Source: Eudorina sp. 2006-703-Eu-15
Lineage: Eukaryota > Chlorophyta > Chlorophyceae > Chlamydomonadales > Volvocaceae
NCBI GenBank assembly: GCA_003117195.1
Contig: BDSI01000020.1
Span: 1,258,120 to 1,322,119, forward strand
Direction: 5' to 3'
Length of the DNA stretch: 64,000 nucleotides
Under the pieces are notes generated by a model, which saw nothing but the letters and a program-made list of their open reading frames with translations, was not told the DNA's origin and ran no database searches. Positions 33,183 to 45,396 of this stretch are shown piece after piece (within the stretch, counting starts at the first letter, position 1; every line of letters starts with the position of its first letter). Position numbers and translations under genes: made by a program.

Positions 33183-35610
33183 TTTTGTTGGTTCCGGAGC
33201 AGTGATAGGTGCTGACGCCACGGGCCCTCTCACCTCCATGAGAGCGTGTGCGGACCAGGGCTAGATACGGGCTGCTGAACCCGCGCGATTTATTGTATTT
33301 TATTATATTACGGTGCCTTGAGCTGTACGCACGGTGGTCCCCGCGCCGGTGCCGCCCGCCGCACTGGTGCCGTACACTCTTATTGTCGTACACCCTCCGC
33401 GCGGTGCACCCCCCCCGCCGACAATCCTCCGTCCGTCCGTTGGTCCGTCCGTCCGTCCGTCCGTCTTGGGTCCGCTACCGTACGGAGCAGGGTTCGCTCT
33501 GGAGGGCGAGGTGCTGGGCCTGGTGGGGCCCAGCGGGTGCGGCAAGTCCACGCTGCTCAGTGTGCTGTCCAGGTGGGGGGGCGAGTGGGGGCGGCAGTGA
33601 GTGTGTGTGTGTGTGTGGGGGGGAGCTGTGGGACCCGAACCCACGGAGCGGCCCGGGGCCCGCGGCGTTCGGGGATGTGGTATCTGGGGCAAACCGCAGG
33701 GCCCGACGGCCCGCCCATACCAGCGGTGAGCTCGGCAGGGGGGCAGACGGACCGCCGTGACCTGCTGAAGGGGGTAAGAGTTCAAGGGTGTTACAGCGGA
33801 CCCTGCGGGTCATCGGCGACAGCCAACGGTGACAGCCGAGGCTTCGGGGGGAAGAGTTCGCGAAAGGGGGACCCAGCGATGTGGCGGGGAAGGGGGGAGA
33901 GGCGTCCTTCGACGGGCGGCGGCGCCGCGTGCCCTCCGCCTTGATCTAGGACCTCGGCCCGCCGCAGGACTGTTTGCAACTCTTGCGCTGAGGAATTAAA
34001 GAATTCAAGATGCAACGGAGGGCAACTGAGGGCAAGATGCAACGGAGGGCAAAGGATGCCGCTGAGGGCAATTCATCGCATCCGGGAACGATGGGGCATG
34101 GCGCCTTTGACAAGAGCACCCTACCTTGTCGTTTCCGCTCTGAACAGCCGACCGACTGCCCTGGCGCTGCCACAACATCCCCGCTGGGGCTCCCCCGGAC
34201 AGGCGCCGGTGATTCTTTGATCACGGTGTCCGCCGTACCGCTCTATCTTAATCCAGCAACGTAACTATCGCCCACTCCCCCTCCTCCTCCTCCTCCTCCT
34301 CCTCCTCCTCCTCCTCCTTCCCCTCGCGCCTTTTGGCCGCGGCAGCACCTTCTCGGAGCTGCCGCCCAACGCGCGCGTCACCGGCACCGTGTCTCTGGGA
34401 GGCGAGCGCCGACCCACGGGTCTGCGCCGCGTCACGGGCCTGGTGCCGCAGTGCGACGTCCTGCCGCCCGCCCTCACCGTGTCCGAGTGCGTGGGCTACT
34501 CAGCGGCCCTCCGACTGGGTCCCCGGACCTCGCCGGAGGAGGTCAAGGTAAAGACAGGGGAGGAGCGGGTTGCGGGTACGGGCGGGGCGCGGCACCAGCC
34601 CGCGCGTATTCGAGCTTGCAATGGGCTTGCACTGATCTTGCACTGAGCTTGCATGCACTGGGCGGATTCCTGCCTCTCCCAGTATATCCTCCCCTGGAAG
34701 GCGTTCCATCTAAGTCGCTGTCCGCGGTCCCCGAGTGTTTTTTCTTTTTTCGATTTAATCCCCGGTCCCCCGGTCCCACCCACGCAGGCCCGAGTGGCGG
34801 CCGTGATTTCGGAGCTGGGGCTGGACCGGGTGGCCTCCAGCCTGGTGGGCGTGGGCAGCGCAGCGGCGGCGGGCGGCGGCCCCGGCAGCGGGGCCGCTGC
34901 GCGCGGCATCAGCGGTGAGTTGTGAGTGTGTACGGCAAATAGAACGACACCGAATGCGCGGACGGGCATCCGTCAGCTGCTGTTACCGGGTTGTGGGGGC
35001 GCTGAGAGGGCGGCGTCCTGCTCCTGATGAACAATCGCGGCATGGTCACGGGCCGGCTCACGTCACGCGCTCCTTTCACACACACAAAAACACGAATCAC
35101 GGCGCTGGAGTGCCTCCGCTTGACCGCCCTGCCTTCGAGGTCCCCCTGAACCCCCTTCGCTCGGTCCTTGGATCGGGTGTGCGCGTCCTGATTGATTTCC
35201 CTCCCCGCACCACCCTTGTATCTCCATCCCTCTCTATCCTGTCCCCGTGCCGTCCCCCCTCCCCTCCCCATCCACAGGCGGTGAGCGGCGGCGCGTCACG
35301 ATCGCCATGGAGCTGGTCATCTCGCCGCGGCTGCTGGTGCTGGATGAGCCGACCAGCGGACTGGACAGCTGGGCCGCGTCCAACCTCCTGACCACCTGCC
35401 AGGCGGCGAGTGATGATGGGGGTCGGGTCGGGCGGGGGGCCGGCTCCATCACCCTGGGGGGAGGGGGAGGGAGGAGGGGAGGGGGGGGGCAACGATGACG
35501 CGTCCTACGCTCCTACCTGCAGCAGCAGGGCGCACTCTACCCGGGGGGCCCCACCCACCCATCAGCAATATCCTGACCTCGGCGGGCCCTCCCGCCCTCC
35601 CGCCCTCCCG

Positions 35611-35647
<37 letters not shown>

Positions 35648-38600
35648 CCCTCCCGCCCTCCCGCCCTCCGCCCTCCCGCCCTCCCGCCCTCCGCCCTCCC
35701 GCCCTCCGCCCTCCCGCCCTCCCGCCCTCCCGCCCTCCCGCCCTCCCGCCCTCCCGCCCTCCGCCCTCCCGCCCCCCCCCCCTCCCGCCCTCCCGCCCTC
35801 CCGCCCTCCCGCCCTCCCGCCCTCCCTGCCTCACCCGCAGGTGGCCTCCCACGGCCGCGTGGTAGTCCTGTCCCTCCACCAGCCCTCCCCCGACATGGTG
35901 ACGCGACTGGACCGACTGCTGCTGCTGGCGCCGGGCGGCCGACCCGCGTTCTTCGGCGCCCCGGGAGCGGCGGCGGCACACTGCGCGGCGGCGGGGTGGC
36001 CCTGCCCGCCAGGTGGGCTGACGTGTACACGTCCACAGCTAGACCGGCAAGCAAGATCATGCCGGTGGCTTGAAGCAGCCTGCCGAGGCGGCGAGACTTG
36101 CCTTGTTCATTTCCGAATAATGTTTTCATCTGGCGGTGAATGCGATTGGCTCCTGGTGTGTGAGGTCTTGTTGCGGCGTCGCATGCATAGATAGGAAGGG
36201 TCGGGACAGGGGCCCACCTTGTAACGGCTACATTCGTTATAAAGGGTTAAGGATGTTACAGCACAGGCATAGATAGGTGTCCCAGGAGTACGGATCCTCT
36301 GCCCGCCTCGTCCTGCTCACAGACCGGGCCATCTGCGAGCACCTGCTCCAGCTCGCCAACCGCCGTTTGGCGGCCGCAGCGCTCATTGCGGCGGCGGCCA
36401 AGGCCTGGGAGTCCGACACGGCGTCCGCGGCCGCCGCCACCGCGGCTTCCGCCGCCGCAACCACCGCCACTGCCGCGGCTGCAGTGGCGGTCTCAACCGC
36501 CGCCGCGGCGGCGGCCAAAGCCGATCTGGAGGAAAAGATCGCCGCCTGCTGCGATCGCCGCGGCGGCGGCGGCGGCGGCGGCGGCGACAGCCCCAACACA
36601 AGCAGCGGCGGCACCGCCGGCAGCGTCGGCACTTCATCATCGGAAATGGGCGCGACGGCGCCGCCGTCTGAAGCGCTGTACGATGCGGCGCGGTCGACGC
36701 CGCAGGCACCGCATCCGTCACGGCCTCTGGCTCCCATTGGTCCTGCCAGCTGCATCTCCGATCCACCGCAGACAGCCGTAGCGCTGTCAGCGGAACAGGC
36801 GGCGGCGGCCGCAGCCGCCGACGCCGACGCCGCCGACGCCAAGGTGGCAACTGCCCGGCGTACGGAGACCCCCGCCCCGTGGGGTCCCGCGGGTCGGCGC
36901 CCCGGGCTGGGCGCGCGGCTTGCAGCGCGCGGTCCGCCGGGACTGCCGACCCGTGGGTCGCTTGCGCCGATGGCGGCCGACAGTCAGGACGGCGAGGGTG
37001 AGGGCGATGACGCCACGGTGGCGACGCGGCCGTCGTCGCCCTCCTCCACCACCACCAACGCCTGCTCGCCCAGGGGCTGGCACCAGGGCGCCTCGGCCGC
37101 GCCCCCCGCGACGCCCTACGGGGTCGACAGCGCGGCCGAGGACAGCCGCGCCCCGGCGGCGGACGGTCCAGGTAAAGGGATGCTACAGCAGCCTTCGAAG
37201 GACGACAGGCGGGACATGGGCCTTGTGTACTGCAGCAGCTCTGTCGTTGCCGTACCCGGTGACGGCGGCAGTGATGGACAGTCCGCCGCCGCGGCATTGC
37301 GGAAGGCAGCGGCGGCAGCGGCGCCGCCACTTACTCGACTGCCATACGCAGCTGCAGTTGGCGGCGGCGGCGGCGCCGCCGCCGGCGGGGAGCTGAGTGA
37401 AGAGAGCCACGGCAGCGGCGGTGGGGGCAGGTGCAGGAGCGCCGCCGCTGCGGCGCGCCAGTGGTGGCGGTGCTGCTGCCTGATGTTTTGGCGGTGCGGG
37501 GTGGACCTGGCGCGCACGCCGGGGCTGCTGCTGCTGCACTGCGGCCTGGCGGTGGCGGCGGGCATCGTGGTGGGCCTTATCTTCCTGCGTCAGGAACAAG
37601 ACCTCAGCGGCATGCAGAACTCCGCGGGTGAGCATGCACCCATCCAGCAGCACCCGTCGTACAATTCGTACGACGCCAGAACGCGTTGCTTGCGGTAAAA
37701 CTTTGTTTTACCTTCAATGAGGCAAGGCGGCTTCCCCCAGCCAAGATGCTACACGCGTCCTGCTGTTCAACAGTACTAGCCGCTTTCCATACCCGTGCGT
37801 GTAATCGTGCGTGCGTGCCGCCCTCTTGCCCTCGTCCCGCTCCGCTCTCCCACCCCACCCCCCTTCGCTGCTACCCATCTGTGCGTGTCTCTGTCGTACC
37901 GGTTTCTGTCGCCCTCTCGGTGCCCCGCCTGCGCACGTCTCGTCGCCGGGTCATGTACTGCAATGGCGATGCGTCGCGATGCGGTCTGCGCCGTCAGGTG
38001 CCATCTTCTTCAGTCTGTGCCTCTTCGGCTTCACGGCCCTCACCTCGGTGGACGGACTGACCCGGGAGCGGGCGCTGGTGGCCCGGGAGGTGGCCGGGCA
38101 CTACTACACGCCGGGGGCCTACCTGCTGCCCAGGCTGGTGGGTGCGGGCCGCGGGGGTGCTTGACTGGGCGCGGGGGTGGGTGCGGGCTGCGGGGGCCGG
38201 GGATGGGTGGGGTGGGTGGGTGCGGGCCTGGTGGAAAGGGGCATGCAGGGGCGCGCAAGCAGCGATACGCCGGATGAGGGGGGGCGCACGGGCGGCGGTG
38301 CGTGGGTCGGCCGGTGGCGGCTTCGCAGCTCTGTTCCATTCTGGATGTGGGGTACAAAGCGGAGGGATGTATGTATGCGCGGATGGGCTCGCTGGGATCC
38401 GCGGTCTGTTGCGCCACACCGCCGCTTTCAAGAGGAGAGCTAGGCACGCCTGATGAGCGATATGGATAAGGGCGTGCATTGGGGTGGGTCATTGTCTGGT
38501 GCTTGGCGCCCCTCTGGGACCGCGGAAGCGTCTCTATCTTGGCCTGATGTGCGCGTACTACTGGATTACGCGCGATGTCCTACTGGATGATGGACAACGA

Positions 38601-40591
38601 CGCCAGCCAGCTGGTAACTAGGTGAGCCGTCTATCTATAAACAACAACATCATTGAGTCTTATGCCGTGTCGAACTGCACTGCTCGGCAACAACAGGTCC
38701 TCGATGCGTTGCTGCTGCGGGCACTGCCGGCGGCCCTCTACACGGCCGCCATGTACCCGCTGGTGCAGCTGACCCCCGGGTCAGCCCGGGTGGCCGCGTT
38801 CGCGCTGGTGCTGGCCACCTTCGCGGCCAGTGTGGGGGCACTGGCGCTGTGTGTGGCGGCGGTGGCGCGGAGCGCAGGTGAGTGCGTGAGCGGGGTGCTG
38901 GAGGGCCGGGCGGCTTGACGGGATGCCTAGCTGGGTGCGTGGTAGGATAGCTAGGCGGGTAGATCGATAAGGGTTCGCCTTTTGAAATAAGCGGACTAGC
39001 AATCCCTACAATACCTACCTGCCGTGCGTGAGAAGAGTACGTACTGCCGTGTGGGCCTAGGGCGGCTCCTAGTCTCCTGGAATCCCAAACCGTACGTCCT
39101 GCCGCGCACCGTCGCCCCGGCTTGAACCGAACGAACCCACCGTTCCGGTCATGTACGTATGTACGGACGTGCATGCCTCGCTCGCTCCGAAACCGTTTAA
39201 ACCGTTTTACCTGCCTGCCTGCCTGGTTGCTGCTGGTTCGGTTTCAACTGCTGGTGTCCATCCATCCGCGCCGTCCTCCCGCCTCTTGCTTCCGCTGCGC
39301 ACGCGTTCATGTCCGTATGTATGTACGCAGCCACGGTGACCCTGCTGATGAACCTGCTGCTCCTGCTGTGGGTGATGGTGGGCGGCTACTTGGTCAACCC
39401 CAACACCATGCCGGAGGCGCTGGCATGGCTGCGGTACGCGAGCCCGCTGTCGTACGCCTTTGAGGCCCTGTTCGCCAACCAGGTCAAGGGCACCCACTTC
39501 ACACTCGAGGTGCGTACGCACGTACGTGATGAGGACAGCGCGGGGCGGGGCGGGGCGGCGGGCGGGGCGAGGCGGGGCGGGCCGGGGAGTTTTAAAAGGA
39601 TAAAATAACAGGACGGCGAATACCGTATGCACTGCATAATAGAAAAACCAAACCTGGGTCGGGGACGGAGTACCTTACTTCCTTGCATAAAATAACAGCA
39701 GGGACGGATGGACGGACGGACGGACGGACGGGCGGGCGGGTGGGCGGGCGGTGTCGCTGGCTCGCTCGAAAGCGGCGGCGGCGGGTGAAAGGGTGACGGT
39801 TTCCTGCCCCCTCCTACCCCTGACATGACAGCGCCCGCCGCCGTTCCGTCTGGGCGGCGGGATGGACTACGCCGATGCACGCCGCCGCCCCACATCCAAA
39901 CACATCCACAGGCCGTACACGCACCCACGCACCCACCCACACACACACACACGCACCTCCGCCCGGATTAATTCCGTCGTCCCCACTAATTCGCTGCCTA
40001 ACTGCGACTCTCCCACACCGCTTGCCGTTCATTTCATATCGTCCACAATCCTCACAAAACTGCTCAACCCCACGTCCAACTCCATCAGTCCGCCGCGTCA
40101 CCACCATAGATTTGCTTTTAATTTGTCTATTGCCCCGCCGCTCTCCACTTCTTCACATGTCCTCTAGGTCGGTATCATTAACATTAATTCGGTTCGGGTA
40201 CTGCTGGGTCACCCATTTCCTGCCGGGTCTTGTTTTGTTCTGCAATGTTTGTCGGTGGTGGCGCGGCTGCCTGGTTATTTGCTGTTTTCATGTTTTCTTT
40301 TCGCAGGTTAATATGGTAAGTATATTGGCGGTTGGTTTGGGTCGGGCGGGTTGCATATATCTAAACATACACCTCGCTCCGTCCGTCCCCATGCCCCTGC
40401 CCCTCTGCGCGCAGGTCTCTGGCTACGCCCGGCTGGATGACGTCAGCGGGGAGCTGCTGATGGCCACCCTGGGCCTGTCGCCGCAGCACGCGCTGCGGGA
40501 TGTGGCGGTACTGGCGGGCTTCTACGGCGGCTTCGCGGTCGGGGCCCTGGCGCTGACGTGGCTGGGCAGCGCCGCCCGACGCCGCGGGTAG
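28564..40591 (+). CDS. ABCG (white-brown complex) half-transporter with extracellular N-terminus
   Basis: Exons: 28564-28982, 29671-29852, 30439-30761, 31487-31848, 32245-33054, 33491-33572, 34346-34547, 34788-34914, 35278-35405, 35841-36012, 36286(?)-37627, 37998-38137, 38697-38877, 39331-39509, 40307-40315, 40415-40591; about 1,610 residues. Order: Arg-rich start and signal anchor (32-55), Cys-rich extracellular region ([24 protein letters not shown]), membrane span (about 431-450), then the nucleotide-binding domain with [10 protein letters not shown]-loop, [12 protein letters not shown] signature, [12 protein letters not shown] and H-loop LSLHQPS. A 450-residue Ala/Gly-rich insertion follows, then the C-terminal membrane domain ([58 protein letters not shown]). 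This matches plant ABCG24/28-like proteins. The substrate is unknown; a dimer is expected. Structure at 36013-36285 is unresolved because splice phases there disagree. Confidence 0.92.
29186..29201 (+). mobile_element. SINE 3' end remnant
   Basis: ACGGGCCCACCTTGTAACG matches the end of the SINE at 6368-6656. Weakly related sequence may extend left to about 29120. It is in the first ABCG intron. Confidence 0.4.
29905..29965 (-). mobile_element. LINE 3' tail remnant
   Basis: AAATAAGGATGTTACAGTGG followed by ACCCCGCGGGTCATCTGTGA is the reverse of the main LINE 3' terminus. Only about 60 bp remain, in the second ABCG intron. Confidence 0.7.
31960..32010 (+). mobile_element. LINE 3' tail remnant
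   Basis: GGTCACCGATGACCCGCGGG, then GTCCACTCTCCACTGTAACAT and a degraded AATAAT tail. It is about 50 bp, in sense orientation in the fourth ABCG intron, with a small internal duplication (CCACTCT). Confidence 0.7.
33137..33185. repeat. (GTCGGC)n repeat
   Basis: Eight or so hexamer units, just past the donor at 33054 in the fifth ABCG intron. Translation would give Gly-Val repeats, but this lies outside the spliced exon. Confidence 0.85.
33786..33862 (-). mobile_element. LINE 3' tail remnant
   Basis: GGTGTTACAGCGGACCCTGC, GGGTCATCGGCGACAGCC, then a second GACAGCC block and GGCTTCGGGGGGAAG match the reversed main LINE 3' UTR. It lies in the sixth ABCG intron. Confidence 0.7.
34278..34318. repeat. 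(CTC)n pyrimidine tract
   Basis: Thirteen or so CTC units. They lie immediately upstream of the acceptor of the ABCG exon at 34346, where they may serve as an extended polypyrimidine tract. Confidence 0.9.
35582..35828. repeat. CCCTCCCGC minisatellite with poly-C core
   Basis: About 245 bp of 8-9-bp CCCTCCCGC units interrupted by a run of roughly 36 C. It fills most of the GC-AG intron 35406-35840 of the ABCG gene. The strand asymmetry allows G-quadruplex formation on the minus strand. Confidence 0.95.
36195..36265. mobile_element. Nested SINE end and LINE tail
   Basis: GGGGCCCACCTTGTAACGG (plus, SINE end) is followed within 20 bp by GGTTAAGGATGTTACAG (reversed LINE end). They lie just upstream of the acceptor at about 36285 of the large ABCG exon. 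Confidence 0.55.
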
Positions 40592-43500
40592 ATAGCGAGC
40601 TACCTAGCTAGCTATAGGCAGGTAGATAGAGAAGTCTGCAGCTGGCTGAGCTGGCAGGTACCTACCTGCCTTCATTCGTACTATCACTTACGTATCACGT
40701 TCGCCCGGCGGGTTGCCTGGTTGGTTGGGGGCAGATATGAGTTGGGCGGCGGGCGGGCAGTGATGGGGAGCGATTCCGTGCGCGTGGGCCGGTAGGCTGG
40801 TGGGCATGTATGATGGTACGGCAGGGCGTGACGCATGTGCGATGGCTGGAGAGGTTGCCGGTTGATTACCAGTACGTACGTACGTGCGAGTAGTGCGGAG
40901 CTGATGACGACGACTGTACGACGATTGGAACTGCTTTGCATGACGGAGCCATCACCATCTACACCATCCGCGGATGAAGGTTCGCGCTGTCGTCCGTCCG
41001 TTAGTTATCCTAACTAGCTAGCACGATATGTTATTAACGAAAAGAATGGCTGCTGCATGTCTGGTTGGTGTAGGCGAATGTTGATAGTGTTGATGGATTA
41101 CGGCGGCGGCTGGATATTTCGATGCATCATCACTTGCAGTTGTCTGGTGGCGGTTGTCGGTTATGAACAGTTGCAGCAGATGATGATTTTATGGAACATA
41201 TCACAGCCTGGATGGATGGCAGGTAGGTGTTGGCTGTGCTGGATGGCGGATGTATATACACACGCACGGGTTCGGTGCTAGCGGAAGCACCTAGATAGAT
41301 TACCTAGATAGATGGAACACGAATGAGGGATCAGATAATTTGTCTGTGCTTGCGACGAGGGAAAGCCAGCAGCAGTAGCAGCGAGGGTTTCTGCAATAAA
41401 CGACATACGAGCTAGCGTCTGTGGTTCTGGAGCTGAGTAGTAGGACTCGGGAGATACTTTTCGGAGATCATCTTAGCGCTACGAGCCGTAATTGCTGGCC
41501 TTGGATACATTTCGGAGATCATCTTTGCGTGGGCCGTTTGTTGCTGTCTGTGTGTAGTCCCCTCTCGCGCGCCCTACCTACTATACCTACCTCCTCCATC
41601 CGTCGTCCGTGACCGGAACGAACGAAAATGAAGCCTGGCGAATGACAACTTATCATGCAAAGCGACTTACTTCACTGTAAAACTTCACTGTAGAGCACTT
41701 TCATATTGACAGTTAATAGCACGACCATTGTTCCGCAGCAAAGGGCTTCTGTTCATAACTTATTGAAGCTTACTTGTGACTGATGGACTTCTCGAAGCGT
41801 TACGATTGGCTGTTAAGCAGAGCGGCGGAATTTCCCGCAAGGCATCCGGGCGTCGGCGGAACGCGCTGCATCGTAAACTTCGTTGAGTTCTTGCACGAAA
41901 CGAAAGGAAACGAAATTGATACATATGAAGCAGTGTACTTATGCAAGTAAAGTAGCTTGGGATGTAGCAAGCTGTCCGGCGCCGAACACAGACTATAAAT
42001 ACAAGCTGCGGCAACAATAAAAAATATAAATAAATTCCATTTGTTTAGATCCTGGTTACAAACATCCCACTGTGAATGAAAGTCAAAGTTGTTGCTTTGT
42101 CCGTAATCTGCAAAACTGTACTTTATGGAAAGTGGTCCCGCAATACGGACGCCTCCGACCAACTCTGCCACGTTGCCTCGGCAATGATATCCCAGCAATG
42201 ATATCAAATATAGTAGCAATTATAAAGTTTCGGTGCAGTGATAACTGGTCTCGACCAAGCCAACCGCAAAGTTGCCTGGTCGCGCTTTACGGGCTGGCCG
42301 ACCCCATATTACGGGCGATTCTGCAAATACGGAGAAAAGTCTTTCCCAGAGTGCCAGACCAGACCAGCCAAGCAATTATCAGTGGGCCGCCAAGAGGCCC
42401 CAACGCACACAGCTCATGGTTGGCGTCGTCGAGGATTCACGCAACAAACGTCTAGATAGAGAAGAAAGGGACCTGTATGTGGGTGTAGCGTGTCTGCGTA
42501 TCATCGATTATTACGTCGCGAAGGAAAGGAGCGGGACGGAGCTGACCCAGCAGGGAACGGACGTGTGCACGCACTTGCCGCCAGCCACCCGATGACCTTA
42601 GTTCTCCTTCTGTCAGTCCCGAGTCTGTAGTTGTTGTCCACCGAAGCTGCCGATGTGCATAGATAGCTAGGGCAGATACCCGCCCGTGAACAAGCTACGT
42701 AAGCAAGAATGCATGATGAGTGGAGACAGGAGGGGGAGCGAGACAGGAGGGGGGAGCTAGCGGGGACGGAGAAACGTGCTCCGTTTGCTCGTTACCGCAG
42801 CAAGCATGATGGCCGTACGTACGTCAACGGACGGCAGACTAACGAAGATAGATAGATGATGTTTGTGTGATTATAATGAGTAAGTTAGGCGTTATTAGTT
42901 CGTTCACAGCAGCAGCCGCCCATGCATGCATGTCCCCACGCACCGCACGGCGGGGGCCGCCGAGCAAGCAAGCAAGCGGCAGGCTTAGCCTGATGATGAT
43001 CCTTAGGCTGGTCTGGTTCGAATGGGCTGGATGGGTTCCTCATATGGAACGATTGGATTGTTAGATAGTGGTAGTGCTTTGTCATCAATATTGTGTGTGC
43101 CCCACGCACTCGCTCGCCGTATTACGTACGCATGATGGCTGGTATATATGTCCAGTGATCCGGCGGCATATCCGGCAGTGCCACGCAGGTCGGCGTCCCG
43201 CGCGCCTAGCTTAGCGCGCCTAGCTTAGCGCGCCGCCCTCGGTCATCACGTGCAGCCACAGAGGGAATAAGAAAGGATTGAATGATAAATGCATGAATAA
43301 ACGAGTGAATTACGGATGAAGATAGGATAGATAGGATAGGATTGCATCGGACATGAACCACCACTATATATGGGTCGTTCGATATTGCATGCCGCTGCCT
43401 ATCTAGCTAGCCTAGCTACCGATACCCCGCCCTATGGTCGACATACAAAGCCGTTATAAGGTCTTAAGGGAGGGGCGGGTACGTAATAGTAAAAAAGCAA

Positions 43501-45242
43501 GCAAGCATGCATGGGGGTTACGCACGGGGGACTCGGGGGTAAATCGGTCCCACCCCATCCACCTACCGGCCGTAACGCATCCATCCAATGCCGTCATCAG
43601 TAATCCAGCCAATGGGTCACCAATCAAGTCCCTTCGTACAAAGTGAATGGGTAACTAACTGATGAGGCTGTTCATCAATCATCCGGTTGACCCTCCAAAG
43701 ATAACGAACTGCCGCCGGGATGCTGGGTCGACGACGGAGTACGTAGCCCCCAAGCAAATAAAGCAACCCCACCTCGAGCGACCCATCGGCGTTGCTGACA
43801 CGCTAGCTCATGAAAACCACACGCACGCGTGCAACCACAAACTGCATGCATACATTACAGCAGTCAGTATTCGTTGTAACAGGAGACGGGGCCGACGAGT
43901 ATTCCTTTGGAGCGAGCCTCGACGATACCAGCAGATAGATCGAGCAACGAATGAATATATAACGATAGATCGAGGCTAGCTCGCACACACATTTCATACG
44001 CACGCGCAGGATGATGACACACCGACGATGCACACATTCCCGCACCAACCACGCATCCATGAATGAAAGATGTACGCCGCAAAATGTACACATGCGTTAT
44101 GTAAGTACGTTGGAGCTCCGCCCTACGTAGCTACGTAGCTGTAGACCGATAGATCGATAGACCTACCTTCTAGATCTGCCAGCAGGGACGCACACGCTGC
44201 ACGCACAATGTTACTACGCACACACAAGCAAGTAAGTCGGGTCGCATGTGCCCGCGCGCGTAGTCGCAAGCGGTCCCGGGCATCCGTCCCAGCTACTGAC
44301 CTCGCTGTGCCTCTATCTCTGTACGTATGTAGCACTCAATACATTTACGATCAACAATGATAATTCCCTGAACGTACAGCGGGCGGCGGTTAATTGTGGC
44401 TTGCTAGCTCCTTACATGCATCGAGACGGTGGGTGTATATATGTACGGTGCGTACGTGTGTCCGTGTATGCAATAAAAATTATATAAGTCGTACACCTAG
44501 CACCGACCATGCTCCAAGTACTCCATGAAATCCATGCTCGCCCGCTATTCCTAGACCGGCACCGCACGGCACTGCGCTATTACGTACGTATGTACGTACA
44601 CATGGACAAATTACATACTACAACTATTAATTAAGGATGTTACAGCGGACCCCGCGGGTCATCGGTGTCAGCCGAAGCTTCGTTCCTCACCATACACTGC
44701 ATAAACGGAACTGCGCCATCATGGCGCACCGGACAGGCTGCACATTGCATATGTATGTAACGTATGAACGTACCATGTGCGTATGCGTCTGTATGTACGT
44801 GCTTTGATGTGCCGTGATGTACACCTGAAAATTCTAGTTTGCTGTTGCGTTCCCTCGCTGTGCGGTGCGTAGCCACATCGACAAGCACCCATGCATCCGT
44901 TGGCGGGGCCAGTCCATCCCGCCCGGCGCACGTACGTACGTAGCGCGCGGCGCCTGACCGCACTGCGCATGTGCATGTTTTAGTGTTGTTTCAGTTTATT
45001 GCTTGTTTGACCACGCTGCTTACTACTCATCAACTAGCTACTCCCTCGCTCATCATCATATCAGCTACGATACATCAATTCTCTCGTGGATGGATGTACG
45101 TTATGTAAGCAAGTTGCTGCTGGAACTAACGGACCTTGACATGCGTGTATGCTCCCATATACGTATGTACTGCTGGCGGCACCGGAAGTAAGTGCACGCG
45201 CTTCCGTAGTGTAGTACATAGTAAATGAACACCTCATCATCA
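40592..45242. other. Gene-poor, microsatellite-rich stretch
   Basis: No supported coding exon. It has many GTACGTAC, TAGCTAGC and GATAGATA runs, a 13-bp tandem repeat (43198-43234) and a direct repeat TTTTCGGAGATCATCTT (41457 and 41508). A TGTAA at 41676-41680 could end the ABCG transcript. One LINE fragment sits at 44634-44735. Confidence 0.5.
44634..44735 (-). mobile_element. LINE 3' fragment
   Basis: About 100 bp matching the reverse of 3580-3690: GGATGTTACAGCGGACCCCG, then TCATCGG, CTCACCAT and GGACAGGCTGCACA blocks. It is preceded by an ATTAATTAA tail and is 5'-truncated. Confidence 0.85.
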
Positions 45243-45247
45243 TTACA
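45243..45247 (-). terminator. TGTAA polyadenylation signal
   Basis: Minus-strand TGTAA about 150 nt beyond the stop codon of the candidate last exon at 45397-45459. That spacing supports the exon as terminal. Confidence 0.45.
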
Positions 45248-45396
45248 CATCAGCAGCAGCGAAGCAGCGAGCAGCAGCAGTCCAACTCATCAAGCAACGG
45301 GCACCGCCCGCCGGAATAGACAAAGTAATCTTTCGCCGTACGTATGTACGGATCAATCCGTCCGCCGATGTATGTATGCATGCCGTGCGTGGCCAT

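Noticed and set aside
37150..37190. Tiny intron inside the large ABCG exon (GGTCCAG/GTAAAG ... CTACAG)
   Set aside because: It would be under 20 nt, too short to splice, and the frame is open without removing it.
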